Origin: Sternotherus odoratus
Taxonomy: Eukaryota; Chordata; Testudines; Kinosternidae
Assembly: GCA_032164245.1 (NCBI GenBank)
Contig: JAVMKO010000037.1
Coordinates: forward strand, 171,366 to 235,365
DNA length: 64,000 nucleotides
Direction of reading: 5' to 3'
A model generated the notes under the pieces. It made no database searches. It saw only the letters and a list, made by a program, of their open reading frames with translations, and was not told the origin of the DNA. A program made the position numbers and the translations under genes. Shown piece by piece: positions 13,261-23,404 of this stretch (position 1 is its first letter; the number at the start of each line of letters is the position of its first letter).

Positions 13261-13283
13261 GAGCAGGTGATTCTAATTCTTAT

Positions 13284-13314
13284 GGTGTGTGTGTGCGTGT
13301 GCGCACACGCGTGC
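13284..13314. repeat. TG/CG dinucleotide microsatellite
   Basis: Short alternating purine-pyrimidine tract (TGTGTGTGTGCGTGTGCGCA followed by CACGCGTGC), of the Z-DNA-forming type. Confidence 0.8.
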
Positions 13315-13485
13315 AAGGGAGGAACATGCTACATGCTCAGAGGCCTTTATTCTCCAGCCTGGATTCCAGGAAGTTGCTCCTTCAACACCCTACACAAAAA
13401 GGCTCCTCTTAGGAAATGCAAAATCCTGAAGAGAAAAGGTAACATCTAAGAAACAGGTATTTAATCTCTGAGTGGATATTTCATC

Positions 13486-13557
13486 ACCTGACCAGGGACT
13501 TGAACCCTGGACACTCAGATTAAAAGGCTGATGCTCACCCAACTGAGCTAACCAGGT
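13486..13557 (-). tRNA. tRNA-Lys(TTT)
   Basis: The minus strand folds as a 72-nt cloverleaf: acceptor ACCTGGT/GTCAGGT (two G-U pairs), D arm with GCTC/GAGC, anticodon loop CTTTTAA, T arm CAGGG-TTCAAGT-CCCTG. One anticodon-stem mismatch (C31-T39) and no T-run close downstream lower the chance that it is active. The anticodon and loop match vertebrate tRNA-Lys(TTT). Confidence 0.7.
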
Positions 13558-14078
13558 TCATAAATAAGAAATCACAAGTTGGTGCATAGGAGAAACTGGT
13601 CAAGAAAAAGTGAGCCGGAGACAATAGGTGAAGCCTGCTGCTCTCTCTCTCCCTGGTCCTAGCCTGGCCTGGTATTAGTGCTAGTGAAGAAGATGGGCAA
13701 GTATTGACATCTGCCAGCCTTGTATAGCTGTGGAAGAATCAGGCACAATACAGAGGTACCCACCTGCAAATGCCAGATGGTTGGATTGGCTAATGCAACC
13801 TGTAGACGTCAATGGCACACAGGGATATTTGCTAAGTGACCATCAGCATCATCTCAAAGGGATGAAGATAGGAAGGTTCACAATTGACTGAGAAGTTACA
13901 TACAAATATCATGGGCTATTCACCACGTGGCTGGTGTGAGATCCATTTCCTCCCAGTTCTCCCACCTCGGGGGTTTTCCTCCCCTTCCTGGGCCTCCCCA
14001 GGCCCTGTTGCCAGCAGAGCATGCCCCCCACCAGCCCAGCGGTGTCTCTGTCTCTCCCACAAAACTCTTCTCCGGCTC
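13558..14078. other. Unassigned interval
   Basis: No tRNA, finger or transposon end was recognised. Non-coding, ordinary base composition, becoming C-rich toward the promoter relic at its right. Confidence 0.4.
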
Positions 14079-14345
14079 CGGGAGAGGCTCCAATGGCACC
14101 GCATGAGTTACAGCATCCAGTGCACATTTGCAGCCCAGCTCTGCCTCCCCCTGCCTAATGTCACTTCCACCACCAGGAGAGTCAGGAACTACCTCTCCCA
14201 GCCTGCCCTGGGGGTGCTTCCCCCCTCTCCAGCCCAGGTGAGGGAAGTTCCCCAGGCCAGGCTGACCCTTCCCCATCTCTTATCCGCTCCCAGCCAGCGC
14301 CTTTCAGGAACTACATCTCCCAGCCTGCCCCCTGCAAAACAAAGT
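14079..14345 (-). promoter_or_regulatory. Relic of a ZNF143/ETS-type promoter
   Basis: Read on the minus strand, this repeats the order of motifs of the promoters at 42.7 and 45.0 kb. There are two ZNF143/THAP11-like sites on the plus strand as AACTACATCTCCCAGCCTGC (14309 on) and AACTACCTCTCCCAGCCTGC (14187 on), then an ETS-like CACTTCC with a decayed CRE (14162 on), and finally CTCTCCCGGAGCC-like sequence. CpGs have mostly decayed to TG/CA, so it is probably an inactive duplicate. No exon was found on its downstream (left) side. Confidence 0.55.
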
Positions 14346-14469
14346 TTCCCCGGGCTGGGGGCCAGGCAGGGAGTCTGTGTCTGGCTGGATCTCACCAGGG
14401 AAGGGGCAGGGGAAGAGGCTGGTTTTGCTGAATCATTAAACTAAGAAGACCCCCAGAGGCAAATGGGGC

Positions 14470-14760
14470 CACTATATTTCAGTTCAGCTTTGGAGATATG
14501 ACAGATTGACAATCACCTGCCTAGAAAGTGTCTAAATCCCTTGGGCACAACACTCCCATGCACAGGTTGTGAGCTCAGCAAACTACAGAAAGCAGCCCTG
14601 TGAATGAGTCACAGAGACACTTGCATCCATAGCAGAGTGGTGCAGCGGAAGCGTGCTAGGCCATAACCCAGAGAGTGATGGGTCAAAACCATCCTCTGCT
14701 ATATCGTGTTTTATTACTTACAGCCCTGGAAATAATTCCGCCTGCCTTCATTTGCTCCAC
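14470..14760. repeat. iMet cassette, copy 1
   Basis: Flank TTTCAGTTCAGCTTTGG...CCTAGAAAGTGTCTAAATCC, then a broken tRNA-iMet, then GTGTTTTATTACTTACAGCC...TTTGCTCCACA. The left flank recurs at about 34048-34112. The right flank recurs after the iMet genes at 15264 and 34971. Confidence 0.8.
14631..14701 (+). pseudogene. tRNA-iMet(CAT) pseudogene
   Basis: It starts AGCAGAGTGGTGCAGCGGAA and ends CATCCTCTGCTA like initiator tRNA. The anticodon arm lost one C (CTAGG-CCATAA-CCCAG leaves a six-base loop) and the T loop is GTCAAAA. A TTTT follows at about 14711. The broken loop makes it a pseudogene. Confidence 0.8.
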
Positions 14761-15133
14761 ACAGAAAAGAGGAGCAGCAGGGGGGAGGCACTAGGACCCT
14801 GCAATGGCAGTTGATGCAGGGGGGCAGCATGGAGCTGCAGGGGAGAGACAGGGATGCTCAGCTCCAGAGTAGAGGGAGGGGCCGTGGCAGCAAGGGAGGG
14901 GCAGGGACATTCAGGGGGACACGTGGGGTGACAGGCAGGGCTGGGGGAGAGACCCAGCTCTGAACATTGGTGGAGCTGGGACCCTGGGCCCTGAATGTTG
15001 CTGGAGCCCAGGCACCAGGGGCCCAGATAATTCGCTGACCCTGTCAGGATCCACACTAGCACCTTGTGAGCGCTAGTGCTGCCAGGCAGATGTGTCAGGT
15101 GTGAGGGAGCAGCCTCGGTACTCCCAAATGTGT
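14702..15133. other. G-rich unassigned interval
   Basis: Apart from the iMet right flank at its start, it holds a purine-rich stretch (GGGAGGGGC- and GGGGGACACG-like) without recognisable ends. It was probably inserted between two iMet cassettes. No gene is seen. Confidence 0.4.
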
Positions 15134-15175
15134 GTCTCTGTGGTGCAATGGGCCAGAGTATTTGGCTGTTAATTA
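15134..15175 (+). pseudogene. tRNA-Asn(GTT) 5' fragment
   Basis: It resembles the 5' part of tRNA-Asn: GTCTCTGTGGTGCAAT, then TTTGGCTGTTAA with anticodon GTT. It breaks off after the anticodon arm and is fused to the iMet flank (GAGACACTTGCATCC). Confidence 0.65.
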
Positions 15176-15192
15176 GAGACACTTGCATCCAT

Positions 15193-15264
15193 AGCAGGGT
15201 GGCGCAGCGGAAGCGTGCTGGGCCCATAACCCAGAGGTCGATGGATCGAAACCATCCTCTGCTA
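15193..15264 (+). tRNA. tRNA-iMet(CAT)
   Basis: 72 nt, no intron. Acceptor AGCAGGG/CTCTGCT (one G-U), initiator-type anticodon arm CTGGG-CCCATAA-CCCAG with the three G-C pairs that mark initiators, T loop ATCGAAA in place of TTCGA, and A1-T72. These are the eukaryotic initiator features. TTTT lies 11-14 bases past the end (GTTTGTGTTTTATT). It is the best-preserved iMet copy in the window and probably active. Confidence 0.9.
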
Positions 15265-15359
15265 GTTTGTGTTTTATTACTTGCAGCCCTGGAAATAATT
15301 CCAATTGCCTGTATTTGCTCCACATTGAAAAGAGGAGCAAATTCTCTCTCTGTTTACAC

Positions 15360-16103
15360 TTCAAGGGGGATGCAGAGCTGCATCTTGTGCACCTCCACCT
15401 AGGAGCCAGACCTCCACCTAGGAGTCACCTGAGGTAACCTCAAGTCTCTGCCCCCTCTCCCCAGGTGTTTTGGGGTTCCCCAGGGCCCAGCATGGAGCTG
15501 CTGTGCCTCCAGGGTCCCTGGGAGTCACAAAGGGGGTGATGTGAGATTATTGCCCCATCTGTCCTGTGGGGACTCAGCCCTGTGGGGAATTCACTGTCTG
15601 TGGAGAAGCACATCTAGGCATTGGGATTCCCAGCTACATTAAAGTGACATGAAGGAGAAGAAACAGTTAATGCTTTAGATTGAGGCACAATGTGAAAAGT
15701 TTGGGGACCACTAAATTAGTGACATCCACAATCCCTTCTCTACAGTCCAAGAAAAGGTATCCCTCACCCACCTGGGCCCTCCACCAGGACAGACTAGGGA
15801 TGTTCTACTCTTCTTCACTCAGGCAGGAAGGATAATAACATTTCATTGCACTCATGTGATTTGCAACCAACACCAGCCAAAACTGGACATTTTGGCAAAG
15901 TGCCCCCCCATGCTGCATACCTAGGCAAAACAGGCATCTCTGTGCAAACACGGTCTGTTCCCAAAGACTTTCCTCCAGCTCATCACTAGATGTGAGGTGG
16001 GAGCTCATTAAGACCCTGATTAGACTTAGTATTTACAAACTCCTTATTGTCCCTACCTCTGCTGGACTTAGATTTCTCCTTCTGACCCTAACTTCCCAGC
16101 TCA
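15360..16103. other. Unassigned interval
   Basis: No tRNA, promoter or repeat end was recognised between the iMet and Ser(GCT) genes. The direct repeat CCTCCACCTAGGAG (15391 and 15411) is the only internal structure noted. Confidence 0.4.
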
Positions 16104-16185
16104 GATGAGGTGGCCGAGTGGTTAAGGCGATGGACTGCTAATCCATTGTGTTCTGCATGCATGGGTTCAAATCCCATCCTCATCG
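16104..16185 (+). tRNA. tRNA-Ser(GCT)
   Basis: 82-nt class II tRNA. Acceptor GATGAGG/CCTCATC with G73 (the serine discriminator), D arm TGGCCGAGTGGTTAAGGC, anticodon arm ATGGA-CTGCTAA-TCCAT (anticodon GCT), long variable arm, T arm ATGGG-TTCAAAT-CCCAT. All stems pair. The acceptor T3-A70 pair replaces the usual C-G, a double change. No TTTT in the next 25 bases. Probably functional. Confidence 0.9.
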
Positions 16186-16339
16186 GCTACATTTACTGTT
16201 CTATAAACAGCTGTCTTCCTGTTTGGTACAAAAACAGACCAAACCATGTTGCCTCCTGCAAACAGAAACCTTCTCCACTTCCTTTGCTTTAAATAAAATA
16301 TGTCTGGAACCCTTCTGTCCAGCAGACTTGGCAGCAAAG

Positions 16340-16974
16340 AGGGATGGGTTTAATATCTAGGTGTCTGTTCCAATAACACAATGCAAAAGTGGCTCAAACC
16401 CTCACCCAATGACCTGGGACAAATATATACCAACCCCCATGTACCTCTAAGAGGCAATACTTCCCCTCTTGCAAGCTCGGAGTCTGAGTGTAGCAAAAGC
16501 CTTTTCATAAGAGAAAAACAATTTGGCGTTATGTTGAGGAAACTTGACAAACAGGATTCATAACACAAACGATGAGCAAAAAACCTACCCCAAGTAAATT
16601 GGGCCATGTCTCTTCCTTTGGTTCGCAAGTCCAGCAACCCAAAAGTCATGCAGAGTCCCAACAACCCCGAGGTCTCTGTCAAGGTCAGTGCAGCCCCAGA
16701 GTTCAAACGTTCATCTGCAGAGTTTTATGCCCACCCCAGCCTGTGTGGAAATGGGGGAGGGTAAAGGATACCTTACTTACTGTGATGACCAACTGACCCC
16801 CTCTTCATGGGGTTCTGATGCAGCCTTCACCACCAGAAGCCTCTCCACCTGCTGCTCCTCTCCAGTAGCCATCCTGTGAGATGAGTCTCTCTGCTAACTG
16901 CTTATTAATATATCTCCAGGCCTCCCTCCTATTTAACACAGGACACAGTGATTTTAGCTTATAGTAGGGGAACA
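16340..16974 (-). mobile_element. LTR-like fragment
   Basis: Read on the minus strand it contains TTTGTCCCAGGTCATTGGGT, GTGTTATTGGAACAGAC and TAGATATTAAACCC. The same series is seen on the plus strand at 35650-35750. It is therefore a dispersed repeat present in both orientations, most likely an LTR retroelement end. Termini and target duplication were not resolved. Confidence 0.45.
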
Positions 16975-17184
16975 GTAACATCATTAACCACAAACACACT
17001 CTCCTCGTGGTCCAGCCAGAAGGGAAATGAGCAGGAATTCTTGCTGTCCAGCCATGGACACACTTACACAATGGCACAGCAGTGAGTGTGTTGTGGAAGC
17101 TGATCTGAGGAAACAATTGGAAATGATCACTCAGTCATTACAAATTACACAAGTAGAATGTAATGACAAAGGGCTAGAAAGTAA

Positions 17185-17266
17185 GTAGTTGTGGCCGAGT
17201 GGTTAAGGCAATGGATAAGAAATCCATTGGGGTTTCCCCGCACAGGTTCGAATCCTGTCAACTACC
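17185..17266 (+). tRNA. tRNA-Ser(AGA)-like, probably defective
   Basis: 82 nt with full cloverleaf and long variable arm: acceptor GTAGTTG/CAACTAC, D arm TGGCCGAGTGGTTAAGGC, T arm ACAGG-TTCGAAT-CCTGT. The anticodon arm is ATGGA-TAAGAAA-TCCAT, so the anticodon is still AGA but the universally conserved T33 has become A. The discriminator base is C where serine tRNAs have G. Both changes should hamper ribosome and SerRS use, so a well-folded pseudogene is likely. No T-run follows. Confidence 0.65.
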
Positions 17267-18977
17267 AAGGAGCTTGTGGTTCTTCAGTTTCAGTTCCTGA
17301 GTATCCTTTGTGTCAAAGGGAGCTAGGTCTTGTCTCACTCTCTGGCTATGTCTACATTGCAAAGTTATACCACCTTAGTTGAAATGCTTTAATTCAACCT
17401 TGTGTCACCAGAGCCCATCCACTCTAGCAGCTCTTGCATCGCCCCAGAGAGCAGTGCACTGTGGGTAGCTATTGCACTGTACCAATGGCTGCAGGGTGCT
17501 CTGGGAAGGGTTTCCAATGGCTCATTGGCTGGTACAGCATCACATGATGCAGGTTTTTCTATCGCATTGTTCCAAGGGCATCCTACTAGATTGCCAGCTG
17601 ATTTTCAACTGAAGTGTGTGTTGGGGGGCAGAGAGTGTGTAACAGTGTGTGGGGGGGAGACAGTGTGTGCCTTGAAGAGAGAATGTGTTGACACAGAGTC
17701 TCTAAGTTCACACAGCTGCTGGAAACAACCAGTCCAGAGGCAGGGGGAGGGGGACAGCCCTGACATCAGCCCCCTGCTTCCCTCACTGGCTCAGCACAGC
17801 ACATCAGTCTCTGAAACATACACACACATGCTGCTGTCTTTCTGGCTGTGTCGGGGCACTGGAATGGGGGGTGGGGGGAGGGTTAGCAGGCCATGTCCCC
17901 AGCACTTTTTACTCCCCATAATGATGAAGGATGGAGGGGGGACAAGGCGGCATCTTTGGGGGAAGAGGTGTTCTGGGGGTGTTGTCTGGGGGGTAGGGCA
18001 GGGCCTCAGGCAGAAGGGGTGATGTGATGTTGGGCCCGCAGGGAGTGGGGGGCACAATGTGTGAGGGTCTTGGGGAAAGGGGTGTCATAGGGGTTCCACA
18101 GTTCAAATGCTGGTGGCACAAATGGCTCATTGTGGTTGTCAGAAGCTGTGGGCGGCTCTTTCATAGACCCTGAGGTCTGAGTCCTGCTTTGGGCACCGGG
18201 TTTGAAAATGAAAATCCTAAACCACCCTTTAAAATAGCAAGTGCCCCAGGACGTGTTATTTTCCCTGCCGCAAAGCAGACAGACCCATGGAGAGATGCCA
18301 GTGAGGCCAGGGTAATACTCCACTGAACGTTCACCATTTCCACCTGCTAAATTCCCTCCCCACCTTGTGGACTCCTAGGGCAGGACATTGAGCCTGAGAT
18401 GAGAGGCCTACACTGCAACTTCACAACCCTCTGAGCCTGAGTTAGCTGACCTGGGCCAGCCAGGGGTGTTTTATTGCAGTCTAGACATATGCCAATCTTA
18501 TGTCTACACTGCCATGAACACGCCAAAGGCTCTTGTCTCAAAGCCAGGATCAGCTGATGCAGGCTTGTGCTGCAGGGCTATACAATTCTAGTGTAGAAGC
18601 TTGAGCTTAAATCCAGCCTCTGAGAGCCCACGAGGGGGGAGGGTCTCTGAGCCCAGGCTACAGCCTGAGCCCAAATGTCTACACTGCCATTTTTAGCCCC
18701 ACAACCTGATCCAGGCCAGCCAGGCTACAGGCCTCTTATCCCAGTAGAGATGCACTCTAAGGGTCTGACTCCATCGCAATGTGAGCCCAGGGTTAGTAGA
18801 GTCACATCACCAGCCCCATGGTTTGTGAACTGAAGGGTTGAGTGTCTTCAATACCCAGTTCAGAAGTGTTTAAACCATAAGAGCAGCCATACTGGGCTGG
18901 ATCCAAAGGTCCATCTAGCTCTGTATCTTGTCCTCTGACAGGAGCCAATATCAGGTGCCCCAAAAGCCAAACAACAA

Positions 18978-19050
18978 AACACCAGTGGGAATTGAACCCA
19001 GGCGCTCCTGTTTACAGAGCAGGTGTTTTAACCTACTAAGCCATGGTGCC
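18978..19050 (-). pseudogene. tRNA-Thr(TGT)-like, probably defective
   Basis: The minus strand folds: acceptor GGCACCA/TGGTGTT, D arm TGGCTTAGTAGGTTAAA, anticodon arm CCTGC-TCTGTAA-ACAGG, T arm CTGGG-TTCAATT-CCCAC. The anticodon is TGT but T33 is C, stem position 31 is mismatched and the T stem has a mismatch. TTTT follows on the minus strand within 20 bases. It is the paralog of the intact Thr(CGT) gene at 27391. Confidence 0.7.
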
Positions 19051-19163
19051 TGCTGTCATTCTGCATGTTTACTGCCTGCTGTATTCTATATGGTGCCTGC
19101 TGAACTCAGCAAAGCAGGGGAGCAGGGGAAGTTTCACTCCCAGGCATGTGTGTGATTCTTTGG

Positions 19164-19850
19164 TCAGGTCTACACTACAAAATTAAGTCCATGTAACTGA
19201 CCTATGTATGGTACCTCACTGGAACATTGCTACATGTACATGATCCACTCCATGGAGCAATATTTCAGTAAACAATTGGTAGTGGCATTCATGATAGGTC
19301 TCCTGTTTTAATTTGGGGTGACCTGACCAAACATCTACTCTTCTATCTCTAACAATGCGGGCTGAATTCAGAGCACTAGTCATTTACATACCATTTACAT
19401 ATCCTTCTAAGCAATCTTTAAAGTTAGGCCATCAGTCAGGTCAGTCCATAAGTTCATTAACTCTTTCTGGCCCTGTCCCCTGTCAATGAGATTCTATATC
19501 ACACTCAGAACTCACACCCTCCCCCTCTCTTTGAGGATTCCTCCCTTCACTGGTGTGTAGAGAAATTTGTTCATCCTTTCTGGGCACATGAACTCTGAGA
19601 GCACAGAGCAGCATCCACCCCTACAGCTAGGCAATAAGCATTTCCCACAGTCTGGAGCTGTTCCAGTTCCTTGGGGACAGGCTTATCCGCCCCCAGACAC
19701 TTTTTACTGTCCCAGCTAAGGTGTTGGGTTCCTTCAGGGTGAAGTGGAGCAGATGTTCATTTTACTGTTCACCCTTCTCTGGGGTGTGAAAATCGGGGAG
19801 GCAAAATCCCCACTTCCCTCCCTAAATGGCATCTAGTGGGGTAGCCAGGA
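19164..19850. other. Interval with Harbinger-tip-like start
   Basis: It begins with GGTCAGGTCTACACTACAAA, a sequence like the Harbinger terminal repeat, which also follows the paralogous Thr tRNA at about 27600. The rest is unassigned non-coding sequence. Confidence 0.45.
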
Positions 19851-20340
19851 CAACAGGGTGAGACAGCAAGTGGTGGCCAGACTCTCACCAGCAGGGTCTA
19901 GTCTAGAGCAGGGACCCACTCAACTTCCTTCCCGCACCACTAGCCCCCAGTCTGCTTCTACCACCAGGCCAACTGGGAACCAAGGTAGGAATGGGGTGAG
20001 GAATCAAGTCACGCTGAGCAAGGCAGGCAAAAGCAACGCTTGTCTTCATAGGCTGCTGACAGGGATGTTCTCTTGGTGGGCCATGGCTGACAAAACATCC
20101 CAGACAGAGAATCAGCAGCCCCAAACCCCCCACTGCATCTGCCAAAGTAGCTCAGTTGGGAGAGCATTAGACTGAAAATCTAAAGGTCCCTGGTTCAATC
20201 CCAGGCTTTGGCAAGCCCTTTCATCCATCCTCATGTATGAGTAGATCGTTCTCTGGAAACTTGGTGGTACTTTCACTTGGGGCTAAGTCCCTGATTTTAA
20301 GCTCCCTAGGAGCAGCTGAGGCACCAACTTTCCCTGGTGC
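19850..20340. repeat. tRNA-Phe cassette, copy 1
   Basis: Flanks of the Phe gene (for example AGCAGGGTCTAG, GGAATGGGGTGAGGAA, GGGCCATGGCTGACAAA, then GAAACTTGGTGG after the gene) are colinear with 28853-29350, which holds a broken Phe copy. Confidence 0.75.
20141..20213 (+). tRNA. tRNA-Phe(GAA)
   Basis: 73 nt. Acceptor GCCAAAG/CTTTGGC fully paired, D arm AGCTCAGTTGGGAGAGC, anticodon arm TTAGA-CTGAAAA-TCTAA (anticodon GAA), T arm CCTGG-TTCAATC-CCAGG, A73. Only TTT, not TTTT, follows soon after. Compared with the usual vertebrate Phe gene, the acceptor GC pair at position 4-69 is AT here. Probably functional. Confidence 0.92.
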
Positions 20341-20429
20341 CAGTGGGTACTTGCATCCACCCCTTACTCTCCACATTTACCATGCAAGGACCAAAAGTGG
20401 GTGGAGCTCTGACTAGGGAGGGCATTACT

Positions 20430-20645
20430 GCTGGACTTTGTGCTCTGTGGCACTGGTTACCCCTCTATTAGTGTTAATGGTCCCCAGTTAAGGTGTGAAT
20501 GGAAGGAATTGGCTCCTCTCCTCGGGACATCACAGATTTGGTGTTGGGGGGATTTTAATTGTGCCAGCTGGCCTGGGGACCACTGGTCCTGTTTTCTTGA
20601 CCATCAGAGGAAAAGTTTTTACAATGAGCATCACCTGGGTTAGAT
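20430..20645 (+). pseudogene. Possible LINE endonuclease fragment
   Basis: A 67-codon frame contains W-G-D-F-N-C-A, resembling the Gly-Asp-Phe-Asn block of LINE apurinic endonucleases. Nothing else of a LINE was recognised around it. Weak call. Confidence 0.2.
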
Positions 20646-21888
20646 CTGTTGACCTGTAGTGGAACCTTTGGAGGGTGGGTGGTAGCCACCTATTCCTCTC
20701 ACCCAAGTTGACAGCAGCTGCAAATGGGGTACAACTACACCAGGAGTTGAATTAACATGATTTCCATGAAGGAGAGCACGTTGACAGCCCAGTGCAGGGT
20801 AGTGCCAATGGACTCTTCGGATGATGCATCTCTCACCGTGCATCTCAATTCCCTGACCCAGGGCCAAGGATACTGGAAGCTGAACAGCCAGAGCTTGCAA
20901 GATAGAGGAGTGGGGCGGTGAGTCCACACGGTGTTGGCAGAACAGGAAAGCATCAGAAGGTTCTACGGCAACCGGGGGATTGGTGGGAGTCGGTGAGGGA
21001 GGAGTTGGCAGCTTTGTTCCAGGGGTCGAGCAAACACCACAACCTTTAATAAACCAACAGTGCCAAGTCCTGCAGTGTCCTGTGGGATTTCCACCAGACC
21101 ATCCAGGCAGGGGAGCGTGTCAGCGGGTGACTGAATGACCAGATGAAGTGACAGCTGGCTGAGCTCCCATATATGAGTCTGCAGCTGGTTGAGATCAGTG
21201 GGACACCGAGTGAAGGGAGGGGCAGCCCCCCCAGACATTTCTGAGGCCTGGAGGGAACAGAGCCAAAGTAGGGGGATGTGGGGACTGAGGGCAGGACCCA
21301 CAGATATGGTAGCACAGGAGTATAGTCGATGGAGGAGGAGAGAGTGTTCTGTGAGAAGAAAATGCTGGTGGGAAGCAATAAATGCTGAGTGCAAGGCAGC
21401 CAGCTGAGAGTCATGGGGGGCAAGGGACAGCTGCCTACAGTAGGTCCCTGCAGGTTGCTTTTGATCCATCTGGTTTAACAGGATGGCCGCTCTAGGTTGG
21501 GGTCCTAGAACTTAACACTCTGGCTGGAGATTCCTGGGGGTCGACCGGCTGGTTGTTTCTCATGCTTCACCTGATGGCCACAACTGTGGTCCCTGCAGCT
21601 GCCACGCTCTTCCTCTTGCCCACATGGCTCTTGAAGAGAGGAGAGCCAGGGCCAGGCTGAATACTCAGGGCTTGGCAGGAAGAGTCCCAGGCTGGAGCCC
21701 AGCTCACCTTTCCTCCTCTGGGCCCCTGGAGCAGAGGCAGCAGGTGCTACAGCTCCAAGGGAAGGCTTCAAAGCCACTGAGCAATGGAGAGGAGGACAAT
21801 GCTGATGTGTGTCGAGCAGTCACAAGACACAGCCAGCATGTTCCCTGACATGCTAAACACCCACTACAGGCCACCAGCAGACAGCACA
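20646..21888. other. Unassigned interval
   Basis: 1.2 kb without recognised genes. Several 60-170-codon frames overlap on both strands without known motifs or consistent composition. No tRNA or transposon termini were found. Confidence 0.4.
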
Positions 21889-21936
21889 TTCAGCTGTTAA
21901 CTGAAAGGCTGGTGGTTTGAGTCCACCCAGGGACAG
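21889..21936 (+). pseudogene. tRNA-Asn(GTT) 3' fragment
   Basis: TTCAGCTGTTAACTGAA (anticodon arm, GTT), then GGTGG-TTTGAGT-CCACC (T arm) and CAGGGAC (3' acceptor strand) match the 3' two thirds of tRNA-Asn. The 5' acceptor strand and D arm are missing (upstream CCACCAGCAGACAGCACA does not pair). Confidence 0.7.
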
Positions 21937-22596
21937 GTTTAATCCTTCTCCCAAGACTTGCTGAGACACTCCAAGGCCCAATTTTACACCAGACCTCCTC
22001 CTGCTTCCCCTGGGCCTTCAAGCGAGGGGGCATCTTGCACAGCGCCCAGAGTCTAACCTGTGAGGCCTGATGTGGCTGATGCCTGCAGCCTGCTGGGGAG
22101 CTCCCAGGAGACATTAAGGGACAGAGACTCCTAAGTGCCCTTAGTATCAAGGGTTTGGGGTTCACTGGCACCAGTAAAGGGGTCACTGTGTCTGCCTGTA
22201 ACCCTGGGTGTCAGGTCGCTGTGCAGCTTTGATCTAGAGCTCTGACTCCAACAACTGACCAGCAGCCCCCAGCCTCACCCTGGGTCTGCCCCACCAGGTC
22301 ACTCCTCACAGGCTGACCTGACCCCCATTCCAGCCCCAGATTCACCCCTAATCATCCTACTGCCCCTCAGAGCCACAGCCGTGGAGGGGCTGACGGAGGG
22401 AGCTGTGACTCCAGGATGGGTTCCCCTCTGCAGATGGCTGGTAGAAAGGGGGTGCTCAGCTCTGTCAGGGATCTGCTCAGGTGCCCCGCTGACGGGGGAT
22501 GCAGACTTTTCTGTAAGGGGCATGAAAAGGGTCTTTGGCTTCCAAGTTGATGTGAGGAATGTGCAATTATGAGAGGGACTAACCATCCTTATAAGT
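21937..22596. other. Unassigned interval
   Basis: No tRNA, repeat end or credible coding region was recognised. Ordinary composition. Confidence 0.4.
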
Positions 22597-22669
22597 GCCC
22601 CAGTGGCCTAATGGAGAAGGCATTGGCTTCCTAAACCAGAGATTGTGGGTTCAAGTCCCATCTGGGGTG
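22597..22669 (+). tRNA. tRNA-Arg(CCT)
   Basis: 73 nt. Acceptor GCCCCAG/CTGGGGT, D arm TGGCCTAATGGAGAAGGC, anticodon loop TTCCTAA (anticodon CCT), T arm GTGGG-TTCAAGT-CCCAT. There is a C31-A39 mismatch in the anticodon stem (usual partner G39) and no nearby T-run. Recognisable as vertebrate Arg(CCT); activity uncertain. Confidence 0.75.
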
Positions 22670-23192
22670 AAAAACAATAAACTACACACACACAAAAAAG
22701 CAGTGCCACACACACAAAAAAATTCTTCATCTTATTTTCACCAGCAAAGCTGGTGACTGAATTTCTGCCCTGGTCTCAATACTTCATTTTCATTCAATCC
22801 ATCATTGCATTTTATAACTCTGGTTTTGCCTTTCAATCCACCCCTTAGTGTTTTTTCACAGGCCATTGCTTGTGTGTTGAACTTGTTTTGCAAATATTCA
22901 CTAAAGGCAGCGTGCTATTGTAACGCCAACAGACCGCAATCATCCCTGGGACTCTGGAGATTAGCACATGAGCCAGCTGCTCATTGGCTCAGACTGCAGA
23001 GCAGACCCAATCAAATCTCACTCTCTCTTTCGTTCACTTCCTGCCACTAGATGGGACAGGAACACCACACCCAGGAGGTGTGGGGGTTACACAATCTCAT
23101 GTAACATCCTTCTCAAAGGCAGAAATCTATTGTAATTCTTGCTGACCTTTAGAGCTGCCCTAGTGGATCAGACCAATAGTCTGTCTAGTCTA
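22670..23192. other. Unassigned interval with CA/A-rich tract
   Basis: It starts with two CACACACA-AAAAAA stretches (about 22684-22722). The remainder has no recognised feature. Confidence 0.4.
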
Positions 23193-23251
23193 GATGATAA
23201 ACTAGAAATTCATGAAGGTTTCCCTCCACAGGTTCAAATCCTATTAACTCT
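23193..23251 (+). pseudogene. tRNA-Ser(AGA) 3' remnant
   Basis: GATGATAAACTAGAAATTCAT corresponds to the anticodon arm (AGA), followed by GGTTTCCCTCCACAGG-TTCAAAT-CCTATTAACTC, the variable and T arms and acceptor strand. The D arm is missing. The same 3' flank (GAGCTAGGTCTTGTCTTACTC) as in the other Ser cassettes follows. Confidence 0.75.
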
Positions 23252-23404
23252 GAAGGAAAACTGTGTTTTTTAGATTCACTGCCTGAGCATCCCTCACCTC
23301 AAAAGGAGCTAGGTCTTGTCTTACTCTCAGGCTATGTCTACACAGTGGAGTTATGCTGCTTTAGTTGTAGTGTTTTAATTCAACACTAAGCTCCATGTGT
23401 CACC
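23252..23404. repeat. Ser cassette, truncated copy 3
   Basis: Colinear with 17270-17410 and 25755-25905 (GCTATGTCTACACAGTGG, GCTTTAGTTG, TTTTAATTCAACAC), cut off by the TAGGGTGACC element at 23405. Confidence 0.75.

Larger units (their letters stand above)
16975..19165. repeat. Ser-Thr tRNA cassette, copy 2
   Basis: A ~2.2-kb unit: left flank as at 12405, tRNA-Ser (17185), transposon-like block, G-rich block, blocks containing AAATGGCTCATTGTGGTTG and CACTGAACGTTCACCATTTC, then a minus-strand tRNA-Thr (18978) and the GGTCTACACTACAAAATTA sequence. The part from about 17280 on is colinear with 25770-27620, so Ser and Thr tRNAs were duplicated together as a segment. Confidence 0.85.

Noticed and set aside
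20430..20645. Firm LINE call from the GDFN motif
   Set aside because: A single four-residue motif with no reverse transcriptase or 3' tail nearby; kept only as a low-confidence entry.
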